Shown: positions 1-6,629, counted from the stretch's first letter. The stretch is 7,592 nucleotides of DNA from an uncultured Bacilli bacterium (GCA_948874605.1 CAQRXS010000030.1:5044-12635); one strand, 5' to 3'. Made by a program: numbers and translations. Notes: generated by a model from the sequence alone, not told the origin.

Positions 1-413
1 ACTTAATGATGAATAATCTAAAATATGTGCAAAAATATAAAAATGAATTAGGTTTTTTTCAAGATGCTGAATATCGTGGGATTGCAAATGAAATACTTTA
101 TTACTGTGAAAAACATGGTCAAATTATCTTTGCAGATTTCTTAAGTTATGCGGAGACTTCTCCTCTAAAAGAACAAATTTACAAAATAATTCAAGGTATA
201 AATGAGGAAGATATAGATGACAATAGTATGGATGAATATATATATATAATTAAATCAAGTATGTTAAAAGAAAAAGTTTTAGAATTAAAAAAACAGCAGA
301 AAGAAACAATAGATATTCACCAAAAAGAAAAAATAGGGATGGAAATAGTAGAATACATGAAAAAAATTCAAGAAATGAAAATAGAAAGAAGTGTAAAAAA
401 TGACAAAATTTGA
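1..413 (+). CDS. dnaG: DNA primase, C-terminal part (5'-truncated by window)
   Basis: This is the tail of DnaG, the primase that makes RNA primers at the replication fork. The frame is open to the window edge (an in-frame Leu codon precedes the first ATG), so the Met-Met at position 6 is not the true start. Only the C-terminal helicase-binding region is visible. It is an all-helical segment of about 135 residues ending in a charged Lys/Glu-rich helical hairpin, the part that contacts the replicative helicase DnaB/DnaC in this family. The catalytic zinc-binding and TOPRIM domains lie upstream of the window. The call rests mainly on context: the stop codon TGA (411-413) overlaps the start of rpoD by 14 nt, which is the classical dnaG-rpoD macromolecular-synthesis arrangement. 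The sequence itself is weakly conserved, as is usual for this domain. Confidence 0.86.
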   Translation, partial: LMMNNLKYVQKYKNELGFFQDAEYRGIANEILYYCEKHGQIIFADFLSYAETSPLKEQIYKIIQGINEEDIDDNSMDEYIYIIKSSMLKEKVLELKKQQKETIDIHQKEKIGMEIVEYMKKIQEMKIERSVKNDKI

Positions 414-1680
414 AATGAAAAAGAATGAATTAATAGAACAGGGAAAAAAAGAAGGGTATCTTTTGATTAGTGAAGTGGCAGAGATTGCTAAAGAATGCCG
501 CGCAACCGAAGAAGACATTGCCAAATTTCAAAATGAAATTTCAGAAAATGGGATTGATTTAGTTGAAAAAGCCCCTAAGAAAAAAGTTGCGAAAATGACA
601 GAAATTAAAACTTTTGAAGAAAGAAAGCAAGAGTTAATTCAAACTGGGAAAGAAAAAGGACGTGTAACATTTGAGCAATTAGCGTCTGCATTAAAAGGGT
701 TAGATGTAGATAATGATTCCCTAGATGATTTATATAATACTTTGATAGAAAATGGGATTGAAATCGTCGGAGAAGATGATGACACTGCAGGTGGCAAACC
801 AGCAGATACTCCTATCATTTTAACGGATGCAGAAATTACGAAAGATATGAACATTAATGATCCAGTGCGCATGTATTTAAAAGAAATAGGACGTATTTCT
901 CTATTGAATTCGGAAGAAGAAATGGAACTATCTGTTCGTGTAGCAAATGGAGATGAAGTGGCCAAAAACAAACTAGCTGAGTCTAATTTACGTCTTGTTG
1001 TTTCCATTGCCAAACGTTATGTTGGAAGAGGATTATTATTTCTAGATTTAATCCAAGAAGGAAATATTGGTCTTATGAAAGCTGTAGATAAGTTTGACTA
1101 TGATAAAGGATATAAATTTTCAACCTATGCAACTTGGTGGATTAGACAAGCAATTACAAGAGCTCTTGCTGATCAAGCTAGAACGATTCGGGTACCAGTA
1201 CATATGGTTGAAACAATAAATAAAATGGCTCGTATTCAAAGACAATTAACTCTTGAGTTAAATCGTGAACCAAGCGAAGAAGAACTTGCAAAGAAAATGG
1301 GTATTTCTGTTGAAAAAGTTCGCGACGTAATAAAAATTAGTCAAGACCCAGTTTCTCTTGAAACTCCAATAGGGGAAGAAGACGATTCTCATTTAGGTGA
1401 TTTCGTACGAGATATTAACACGATGACTCCGGAAGAATATGCAACCAATGAAATCTTAAAAGAGGAAATCAAATCTGTTTTAGAAACTTTACAAGAAAGA
1501 GAACAAGAGGTGTTAGAATTAAGATTCGGGCTGATTGACGGGACAAGTCATACCCTAGAAGAAGTTGGTAAGAAGTTTAATGTAACTCGTGAACGTATTC
1601 GTCAAATTGAGGCCAAAGCATTACGCAAACTTCGCCATCCATCTCGTGCCAAAAAGCTAAAGGATTTTATGACGGATTAA
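400..1680 (+). CDS. rpoD (sigA): RNA polymerase primary sigma factor, with duplicated region 1.1
   Basis: This is the housekeeping sigma-70 factor that directs core RNA polymerase to -35/-10 promoters. From N to C the 426 residues show region 1.1 twice (about 1-56 and 70-124), then region 1.2 (150-180, [12 protein letters not shown]), regions 2.1-2.4 (about 195-265, with the [14 protein letters not shown] core-binding helix and the [13 protein letters not shown] -10 recognition helix), region 3 (266-345) and region 4 (355-420, with the [15 protein letters not shown] -35 recognition helix). The ATG at 400 has a weak AGAAG-type ribosome site and overlaps dnaG. It is supported because the first residues ([11 protein letters not shown]) align with the second copy ([11 protein letters not shown]). 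An ATG at 595 would give a conventional single-1.1 sigma factor but has no ribosome site. The gene is probably co-transcribed with dnaG and trmK. The duplicated N-terminus is the odd feature. Confidence 0.97.
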   Translation: MTKFEMKKNELIEQGKKEGYLLISEVAEIAKECRATEEDIAKFQNEISENGIDLVEKAPKKKVAKMTEIKTFEERKQELIQTGKEKGRVTFEQLASALKGLDVDNDSLDDLYNTLIENGIEIVGEDDDTAGGKPADTPIILTDAEITKDMNINDPVRMYLKEIGRISLLNSEEEMELSVRVANGDEVAKNKLAESNLRLVVSIAKRYVGRGLLFLDLIQEGNIGLMKAVDKFDYDKGYKFSTYATWWIRQAITRALADQARTIRVPVHMVETINKMARIQRQLTLELNREPSEEELAKKMGISVEKVRDVIKISQDPVSLETPIGEEDDSHLGDFVRDINTMTPEEYATNEILKEEIKSVLETLQEREQEVLELRFGLIDGTSHTLEEVGKKFNVTRERIRQIEAKALRKLRHPSRAKKLKDFMTD

Positions 1681-2342
1681 TGAAAAGCGAACGACTAAAC
1701 ACCATATGTGCATTTTTAAATGAAAAAGATTCCATTATAGATATTGGGTGTGACCACGCCTATGTTTGCATAGAGATGTACCATCGCGGTGTAAAAAAAA
1801 TATTAGCCACAGACATTCATGAAGGCGCGCTTTTAATAGCAAAGAAAAATATTCAGAAAGAAAACATAACTGCAATCAAAACTATTTTAAGTGATGGCTT
1901 AATAAACGTGGACACGAAAGAATATAATACATTAGTCATTGCTGGCATGGGGGCTTCCACCATTAAACACATTTTAAGTTTGAAAGAAAAACTAGTTCCA
2001 ATAAAAAAAATCATTATTCAATCAAATAACGATTTAAAAGATATTCGTACTTTTTTAGATTTTCTTGGCTATAAAATAGAAGATGAAAAAGTAGTCTTTG
2101 AGGCGAACCATTATTATACAATCATGAAATGGGAAAAAGGGCGAAATTCTTTTACCGAAGAAGAATTAGAATATGGAATTTATAAAAAAGAAAATAAGAA
2201 ATATTATCAAGATACCAAAATGTATTTAGAAGAAATTTTAAAAAAAATTCCAAAAGAAAAATGGAAAAAACAAAATGAAATAAAAAGAAAAATAAAAATA
2301 TTAGAAACGTATTTATACGAAGAAAACAGGACTATTGGTTGA
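1680..2342 (+). CDS. trmK: tRNA (adenine(22)-N1)-methyltransferase TrmK
   Basis: This is a SAM-dependent methyltransferase that makes m1A at position 22 in the D-loop of tRNAs in Gram-positive bacteria (YqfN in Bacillus). Of 220 residues, the first 150 or so form a Rossmann-fold domain. Visible motifs are motif I DIGCDHAY (21-28), the acidic residue after strand 2 in LATD (D45), the SDG motif (71-73), IAGMG (87-91) and QSNND (114-118), all typical of the TrmK family. The C-terminal 60 residues are Lys/Glu-rich and probably a helical coiled coil, as in known TrmK structures. The ATG shares its A with the rpoD stop codon (TAATG), so translation is likely coupled to rpoD. The terminator at 2341-2373 follows immediately. 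In Bacillus trmK is followed by yqfO (Nif3-like), which is absent here. Length is typical of the family. Confidence 0.93.
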   Translation: MKSERLNTICAFLNEKDSIIDIGCDHAYVCIEMYHRGVKKILATDIHEGALLIAKKNIQKENITAIKTILSDGLINVDTKEYNTLVIAGMGASTIKHILSLKEKLVPIKKIIIQSNNDLKDIRTFLDFLGYKIEDEKVVFEANHYYTIMKWEKGRNSFTEEELEYGIYKKENKKYYQDTKMYLEEILKKIPKEKWKKQNEIKRKIKILETYLYEENRTIG

Positions 2343-2615
2343 AGTGGCTATGCTTTTAGGCGCTTCTTTTTTTGGGGCAGAAGAAGTCGTATTAGTAGAT
2401 TTTGCAGCTGATAGGGTATTAGTATTGCTTTTTGCTGGTGTAGAAGGTGCCATGAATTCTTTTGCCACCGAAAAGGCACTTTTTGCATTTTGAATCATTG
2501 GTTTAGCTTGCATATACAAAGGAATTATTTGATTCGCAACATTTAAAGTTTTAGAAATTCCACTGATTACCTTAGGTAAAGTAAGTCCAGTTTTTACGAT
2601 TTGGCCAGGAAACAT
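2313..2615 (-). CDS. YqfQ/VrrA-like small protein
   Basis: This is a small basic protein of 100 residues, and I judge it a YqfQ-like family member. Its central segment (about residues 20-52, LNVANQIIPLYMQAKPMIQN and following) resembles the conserved YqfQ core of the type 'aqqv.Pm.qqygPmvrN'. The second half (about 55-95) is low-complexity Ser/Thr/Ala/Pro/Lys, as is common in VrrA/YqfQ tails. In Bacillus subtilis yqfQ lies a few genes downstream of sigA and trmK, so the location supports the call. The family has no firmly known function. I chose the ATG at 2615, with an AAAGGGTG ribosome site six bases upstream; the GTG at 2624 overlaps that site. It is convergent with trmK, overlapping it by 30 bp, and contains the trmK terminator in antisense. 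Part of the low-complexity tail could reflect that constraint. Confidence 0.65.
   Translation of the reverse strand: MFPGQIVKTGLTLPKVISGISKTLNVANQIIPLYMQAKPMIQNAKSAFSVAKEFMAPSTPAKSNTNTLSAAKSTNTTSSAPKKEAPKSIATSTNSPVFFV
2341..2373 (+). terminator. Intrinsic terminator of the dnaG-rpoD-trmK operon
   Basis: The left arm GAAGTG, G, CTA and the right arm TAG, G, CGCTTC form a hairpin: six base pairs including one G-T wobble, a single G-G mismatch, then three base pairs. The loop is TGCTTT and seven T follow (2367-2373). It starts in the last bases of the trmK TGA stop. The whole element lies inside the coding sequence of the opposite-strand YqfQ-like gene. Confidence 0.85.
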
Positions 2616-2621
2616 ACGAAA

Positions 2622-2629
2622 CACCCTTT
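2622..2629 (-). promoter_or_regulatory. Ribosome binding site deciding the YqfQ-like start
   Basis: On the minus strand AAAGGGTG lies six bases before the ATG at 2615. The upstream in-frame GTG at 2624 lies inside this site, so it cannot use it. The chosen protein therefore begins MFPGQ. Confidence 0.7.
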
Positions 2630-2708
2630 CTAATGTAGTTTATGCAATTGAAAAAGAAAAATGCCTAGAACAAAGTTTTAAGCATCTAAATGATGTGACT
2701 CTTTTTTG

Positions 2709-2737
2709 TAGAAAAAGACTAAAAAGTATGATATACT
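2709..2737 (+). promoter_or_regulatory. Promoter of pilC-pilD (extended -10)
   Basis: A TATACT -10 hexamer (2732-2737) is preceded by the TGn extension (2729-2731). At 17 bp spacing lies a weak -35, TAGAAA (4 of 6 bases of the consensus). It sits about 34 bp before the pilC ATG. A 17-bp inverted repeat overlaps the -10. Assigned by eye. Confidence 0.6.
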
Positions 2738-2739
2738 TT
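2723..2739. repeat. Perfect inverted repeat overlapping the pilC -10
   Basis: AAAGTAT and ATACTTT are perfect 7-bp arms around a GAT centre, lying directly over the -10 element. Such a site could be a repressor operator. It could also simply be a chance palindrome in AT-rich DNA, and no regulator is encoded in the window. Confidence 0.4.
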
Positions 2740-2770
2740 AAAAAGAGTAGAAGAGTGGGTGTTAATAAGA

Positions 2771-4384
2771 ATGAATGGACAAATGATCGAACAAAACAAT
2801 TCGCCATTAAAGCCGCTGAAGTATCCAGGTTTAGGCTTATTTATGTCTTTCAAAACTGTTTTTGAAATAATAGTATACATATTACGTTGCTCTTGGAGAG
2901 GTTTTGTTTTTGTTATAAAAGATATTCCTGTGTACATTTGGGGAAAAGCAAGCGGAACAGTGGATGATGCATACAAGGGCACAAAAGTTGCCATTGAACA
3001 TCAAAAAGAAAAAAAAGAATCGAAAAAAAGTATTCTCAATATGGATATTAATGATTTGCTTCAAAACTCAAAAATGATGCAAAAGAAAATTGCAGCTTTA
3101 GAAAAAGAAAAAATGAACCTTTTAGAAGAATTGCAAGGAAATGGTGGAATAAGAAGCAAAGAACCAAGAGTATTTAAGTTCACTGCCAAAAATAAAGACG
3201 GAAGATTGGAAACAGGGGTTATCAATGGTTATTCTAAACTAGACGTAAATACCTTTTTGGTTCAAGATGGATATGACGTATACAAAATAGAAACAAGTAA
3301 ATATATAGAATTAATGTATGGACAACAAAGTTTTCTGGCTCCAAAATTAAAAAATAAAGATTTATTATTTTGGCTAACTCAATTATCGACTTACCTAAAA
3401 AGTGGTATTCCACTTGCTGAATCTTTAAAAATACTAAATCAACAAATGAATAAGAAAGCAAATTATAAACGAGCTTTCCAGTCTATAATTTATGAACTTA
3501 CTATGGGAGAATCTTTTTCAAATGCTTTAGAAAAACAAGGTACAATGTTTCCTGCACTTTTAATTAATATGATTAAAGCAGCAGAAGCTACAGGAGAATT
3601 AGAAGAAACTCTTGATGATATGGCAAATTATTACGAAGAAATAGAAAAGACTCGAAAACAAATGATTTCTGCCTTAACATATCCTTCTGTTATTATGATT
3701 TTTTCTTTAGCAGTTGTAACATTCATTTTAATCTTTGTTATTCCAGAATTTATAAAAATCTATGATACAGCAGGAGCAGAGATTAGTGGTATTACTTTAC
3801 TAGTTATTAATATCAGTCATTTTCTAGAAAGTAACATTATGAATATGCTAGCAATTATTTGTATTATTATTTGTGGAATTACTGTTGCATATAAAAACGT
3901 GAAAGCTTTTCGAAAAAATTTACAGATTTTTGCTATGAAATTACCAGTAGTAGGTAACGTTATCATTTATAATGAAATGACTATATTTACTAAGACTTTT
4001 TCTTCATTACTCCGTAATAATGTCTTCATCACGGACAGTATAGACATATTAAGTAAAATTACCAATAATGAAGTATATAAAGATATTATGTACAATACAA
4101 TTAACAATGTTGTAAAAGGAGAAAAAATCAGTACAGCGTTTAAAGATCAATGGGCTATACCCGATGTTGCATATTTTATGATCGTAACAGGAGAATCCAC
4201 AGGTCAGCTTGCTGAAATGATGGGAAAGGTAAGCACATATTATCAAGAAATGCATCGTAATATTGTAAACAGTTTAAAATCGTTTATTGAACCAGTAATG
4301 ATATCTTCTTTGGCTTTAGTTGTTGGGGGAATCATATTGGCTGTTGTTGTACCAATGTTCGATTTAATGAATCATATTCAATAG
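2771..4384 (+). CDS. pilC: Type IV pilus / type II secretion inner-membrane platform protein (PilC/GspF family) with N-terminal extension
   Basis: This is the polytopic platform protein that couples the cytoplasmic assembly ATPase to pilin polymerisation. The standard family part begins near residue 132 with VFKFTAKNKDGRLETGVI, the usual N-terminal element. Two T2SSF domains follow: LTQLSTYLKSGIPLAESLKIL (about 203-223) through the first membrane helices (about 300-370), then FTKTFSSLLRNNVFITDSI (about 406-424) through EPVMISSLALVVGGIILAVV (about 507-526), each with the conserved TGE (MIKAAEATGELEE; FMIVTGESTGQL). Before this is an unusual 130-residue extension: a hydrophobic stretch (about 20-57) and a charged probable coiled coil (about 90-122). 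Total length is 537 residues against about 400 usual. The ATG at 2771 is preferred because GGGTG lies nine bases upstream; a GTG at 2759 would add four residues but has a poorer site. pilD follows after nine bases. Confidence 0.93.
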   Translation: MNGQMIEQNNSPLKPLKYPGLGLFMSFKTVFEIIVYILRCSWRGFVFVIKDIPVYIWGKASGTVDDAYKGTKVAIEHQKEKKESKKSILNMDINDLLQNSKMMQKKIAALEKEKMNLLEELQGNGGIRSKEPRVFKFTAKNKDGRLETGVINGYSKLDVNTFLVQDGYDVYKIETSKYIELMYGQQSFLAPKLKNKDLLFWLTQLSTYLKSGIPLAESLKILNQQMNKKANYKRAFQSIIYELTMGESFSNALEKQGTMFPALLINMIKAAEATGELEETLDDMANYYEEIEKTRKQMISALTYPSVIMIFSLAVVTFILIFVIPEFIKIYDTAGAEISGITLLVINISHFLESNIMNMLAIICIIICGITVAYKNVKAFRKNLQIFAMKLPVVGNVIIYNEMTIFTKTFSSLLRNNVFITDSIDILSKITNNEVYKDIMYNTINNVVKGEKISTAFKDQWAIPDVAYFMIVTGESTGQLAEMMGKVSTYYQEMHRNIVNSLKSFIEPVMISSLALVVGGIILAVVVPMFDLMNHIQ

Positions 4385-4388
4385 GAGG
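4383..4388 (+). promoter_or_regulatory. Ribosome binding site of pilD overlapping the pilC stop
   Basis: AGGAGG shares two bases with the TAG stop of pilC and lies five bases before the pilD ATG. This is a consensus site and suggests translational coupling of the two genes. Confidence 0.8.
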
Positions 4389-4393
4389 CTTCT

Positions 4394-5158
4394 ATGCAAA
4401 TATACTATACTATATTATTTTTCGTAATTGGAAGCGTATTAGCTTCTTTTTATGGAGTTCTTGCTACAAGAGCTCCCTTTTCAAAGTCGATTGTACACCC
4501 AAGAAGTCATTGTGACTCATGTAATCATATACTATCTTGGTATGAATTAATTCCTATTTTTTCTTTCCTATTTTTAAGAGGGAAATGTAAGAAGTGTAAA
4601 AAAAATCTTCCGATTTATGAACCAATTATGGAATTGACTGCTGGACTTTTATTTTCAGCAAGCTATCTTTATTATGGATTTTCTTATAATTTCTTTGTTT
4701 CGCTGTTTTTAATTTCTTTACTTCTTTTGATTTTTGTAAGTGATATCCAATTTATGATTATTTTAGATTCACCACTTGTAGTAACAAGTATAGGTGTGTT
4801 TCTTCTAAAATGGTATTATTATGATATACAGAATGCAATAAATGGAGTAATTTCAGGATTAATATTATTCTTATTTATGCTATTCATTGGTTTTTTAGGC
4901 AAGCGAATGTTTCATCGAGACGCCCTAGGTGGTGGAGATATAAAATTTGCTTTTGTAATGGGACTTATACTCGGTGTTCCTCACGCTTTTGCAGCTCTCG
5001 TATTATCTACTTTTCTTGCCATGCCATACGCGACATTTAGCTTGTTTAGTACGAAAGAGCATGAACTTCCATATGGTCCATTTTTAGTCTCGGCTTTATG
5101 TGTTGTATTTTTATATTTTGATAAATTTTCAAATTTATTAGCTATTTTTCATTTTTAA
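4394..5158 (+). CDS. pilD: Prepilin leader peptidase / N-methyltransferase (A24 family)
   Basis: This is the membrane aspartyl protease that removes the short basic leader of class III prepilins, and in most members also methylates the new N-terminus. The 254 residues carry the cytoplasmic N-terminal domain with two CxxC pairs (C40/C43 and C65/C68, in HCDSCNHILSWYELIP and GKCKKCKKNLPIYEP). These pairs bind zinc and mark the bifunctional type with the methylase domain. The catalytic aspartates are D117 in VSDIQFMIILD and D182 in GGGDIKFAFVMGL, with the late PYGPFL motif at 227-232. About seven to eight membrane helices are apparent. It is the second gene of the pilC-pilD operon, with a consensus AGGAGG site and a terminator directly after it. 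The name comD/comC would be equally valid if the system serves competence. Confidence 0.95.
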   Translation: MQIYYTILFFVIGSVLASFYGVLATRAPFSKSIVHPRSHCDSCNHILSWYELIPIFSFLFLRGKCKKCKKNLPIYEPIMELTAGLLFSASYLYYGFSYNFFVSLFLISLLLLIFVSDIQFMIILDSPLVVTSIGVFLLKWYYYDIQNAINGVISGLILFLFMLFIGFLGKRMFHRDALGGGDIKFAFVMGLILGVPHAFAALVLSTFLAMPYATFSLFSTKEHELPYGPFLVSALCVVFLYFDKFSNLLAIFHF

Positions 5159-5185
5159 AAAGATTGTCGAAAGATAATTTTTTTT
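5157..5185 (+). terminator. Intrinsic terminator of pilC-pilD
   Basis: The stem ATTGTC/GATAAT has one G-T wobble, is closed by a GAAA tetraloop (5169-5172), and is extended by an A-tract pairing with the T-tract (5157-5161 with 5180-5184). Eight T lie at 5178-5185. It begins in the pilD stop codon region. Confidence 0.8.
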
Positions 5186-5190
5186 AACAT

Positions 5191-5209
5191 AAAAAAACGC
5201 CCATAGGCG
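5191..5209 (-). terminator. Intrinsic terminator of pilB
   Basis: On the minus strand, three bases after the TAA stop, the stem CGCC/GGCG has a TATG loop and is followed by seven T. The stem is short (four GC pairs), but position and T-tract fit. Together with 5157-5185 it isolates the convergent pilCD and pilB transcripts. Confidence 0.7.
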
Positions 5210-5211
5210 AT

Positions 5212-6540
5212 TTATAAAGTATCAAGCGATTCAATTGATTCTAGAGAATCTATGGAATCTAATGTATTTACAGGATTTTGAACATCAACTTCTTCTAAAT
5301 TGTCTTGTTTTCCAATAATAGCATTTTTTAAAGCTTTTTGACTTTCTCCTAAATCATCTTCAATATCAATAACTCGGAGCACTTCTTCAAAACTAGTTAA
5401 CCCATTAATTACTTTTACTAAGCCATCATCCAAAAGGCTAATCGTATTACCACTATCATAGATTAATTTACGTATTTCATCTTTTTTCTTATTATTTACA
5501 ATAGCATCCCTAATTTCTTGATTCAGCAATAAAACTTCATGAAGAGCAATACGTCCTTGATAACCTTTATAACAAGAGTCACATCCAACAGGACGATAAA
5601 TATTAGTAATATCCATTCCTAATGCTTCTTTGAAAACACGTTTTTCATAATCAGTTGTAGGTCTTGATTCACGACATTTTGGACATAATTTCTTACATAA
5701 ACGTTGTGAGATAATTGCTTCCAAAGCAGAACCTAATAAATATCTTTCGACGTCCATATCAACGAGACGTTCAATAGTTGTAAGAGAGTTATTAGTATGC
5801 ACGGTTGATAATACTAAATGCCCAGTAATACTAGCACGTACTGCAATTTTCGCAGTTTCACTATCACGAATTTCTCCAATCATAATAATATCAGGGTCTT
5901 GACGCAAGATAGAACGTAGTGCATTTGCAAAAGTAAGCCCAATTTCACTCATTGTTTGAACTTGATTAATACCAGAAATTTTCATTTCAACAGGATCTTC
6001 TACCGTAATAATATTTCTTTCAGTTGTATTTAATTGTTGCAATATAGCATAAACGGTTGTACTTTTACCAGTTCCAGTTGCACCAGTAACTAAAATAATT
6101 CCGTTAGGTTTGGCTATTGCACGTTTAACTTTAGCAAAATTTTCTTCTAAAAAACCCAAGGTATCTAACGAACTTAAACTAGAAGAATAATCCAAAAGAC
6201 GAATTACGACTTTTTCACCATATACAATAGGTAAAGTAGATACACGAAGATCTAAGTCTTTTTCATCGACTTGCATCTTTATGGCTCCATCTTGAGGAAT
6301 TCTAGATTCCGTAATATTCATACCAGCAATAATTTTAATGCGAGTAACTAGATTTTTTTTCACAGAAGCCGGAACCTCCGCATATAAAATAAGTTCTCCA
6401 TCCACCCGAATTCGAACATGTAATGAATCCGGCGTAGGATCAAAATGAATATCACTCGCTCTTCTTCGAGCAGCATCCACTAGCATATTATTCACGATAT
6501 CTACAATAGGCTGATTATCATAATCATAGTTAGTAAACAT
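5212..6540 (-). CDS. pilB: Type IV pilus assembly ATPase (PilB/GspE family), short N-terminus
   Basis: This is the hexameric cytoplasmic ATPase that powers pilin insertion into the filament through PilC. The 442 residues start directly in the N2 domain (residues 10-110, DIHFDPTPDSLHVRIRVDGE at 30-49). The C-terminal ATPase domain shows Walker A GATGTGKST (153-161), the Asp box TVEDPVE (179-185), Walker B DPDIIMIGEIRD (215-226) and the His box TGHLVLSTVHTN (239-250). The CPKC (286-289) and CDSC (320-323) pairs form the zinc-binding tetracysteine motif of PilB/GspE, which PilT lacks. The N-terminal MshEN/N1 domain of most PilB/GspE proteins is missing, as in ComGA. The last 45 residues are an acidic tail ending in a triplet repeat. 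A GGTGAT ribosome site lies five bases before the ATG. It is convergent with pilCD. Extension rather than retraction is inferred from the cysteines. Confidence 0.95.
   Translation of the reverse strand: MFTNYDYDNQPIVDIVNNMLVDAARRRASDIHFDPTPDSLHVRIRVDGELILYAEVPASVKKNLVTRIKIIAGMNITESRIPQDGAIKMQVDEKDLDLRVSTLPIVYGEKVVIRLLDYSSSLSSLDTLGFLEENFAKVKRAIAKPNGIILVTGATGTGKSTTVYAILQQLNTTERNIITVEDPVEMKISGINQVQTMSEIGLTFANALRSILRQDPDIIMIGEIRDSETAKIAVRASITGHLVLSTVHTNNSLTTIERLVDMDVERYLLGSALEAIISQRLCKKLCPKCRESRPTTDYEKRVFKEALGMDITNIYRPVGCDSCYKGYQGRIALHEVLLLNQEIRDAIVNNKKKDEIRKLIYDSGNTISLLDDGLVKVINGLTSFEEVLRVIDIEDDLGESQKALKNAIIGKQDNLEEVDVQNPVNTLDSIDSLESIESLDTL
5215..5262 (-). repeat. [LI][DE]S triplet repeat at the PilB C-terminus
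   Basis: The last 16 codons of pilB read LDSIDSLESIESLDTL, five consecutive units of Leu/Ile, Asp/Glu, Ser/Thr and a final Leu. The 9-bp DNA units (TTAGATTCC, ATAGATTCT, CTAGAATCA, ATTGAATCG, CTTGATACT) are diverged, so the repeat is old or kept at the protein level. Confidence 0.75.
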
Positions 6541-6572
6541 ACATTATCACCAATCCCTTTACTCTAAAATAA

Positions 6573-6601
6573 ATTTTAACATGATAAATTAAAAAATACA
6601 A
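6573..6601 (-). promoter_or_regulatory. Promoter of pilB
   Basis: On the minus strand a TTGTAT -35 (6596-6601), a 17-bp spacer and a TAAAAT -10 (6573-6578) preceded by TGT (extended -10) stand about 33 bp before the pilB ATG. Spacing is ideal and both hexamers are good. Confidence 0.7.
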
Positions 6602-6611
6602 TTCATTTATC
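6583..6611. repeat. Inverted repeat between the divergent promoters
   Basis: GATAAAT (6583-6589) and ATTTATC (6605-6611) are perfect 7-bp arms 15 bp apart. One arm lies in the pilB promoter spacer and the other covers the -35 of the rightward promoter. This is a possible shared operator, but a chance match is quite possible in such AT-rich sequence. Confidence 0.35.
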
Positions 6612-6629
6612 GTTTTTTTGTGATAAAAT
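6602..6629 (+). promoter_or_regulatory. Divergent promoter for the membrane protein at 6668
   Basis: TAAAAT (6624-6629) with a TGA extension forms an extended -10. A weak TTCATT (6602-6607) lies 16 bp upstream as -35. The -35 region lies directly beside the pilB -35, so the two promoters are back to back. Confidence 0.5.

Noticed and set aside
285..1013. Minus-strand open frames opposite dnaG and rpoD
   Set aside because: They lie antisense to well-supported genes. The products are Phe- or Ser-rich shadows of Lys/Glu codons with no recognisable domain and no ribosome site.
595..1680. Internal start of rpoD giving a normal single region 1.1
   Set aside because: No ribosome site stands before the ATG at 595, and the upstream frame is itself a clear region 1.1-like domain continuous with the rest.
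1..2342. Mycoplasma genetic code (UGA as tryptophan)
   Set aside because: dnaG and trmK end in TGA at sensible family lengths, and conserved tryptophans in rpoD are TGG, so the standard bacterial code applies.
2719..3461. Minus-strand open frames opposite the 5' part of pilC
   Set aside because: The forward frame encodes a continuous PilC protein. The reverse products are Phe/Ile-rich translations of AT-rich sequence without motifs.
4049..4255. Minus-strand open frame opposite the second PilC domain
   Set aside because: It is antisense to conserved PilC sequence, has no ribosome site and shows no family resemblance.
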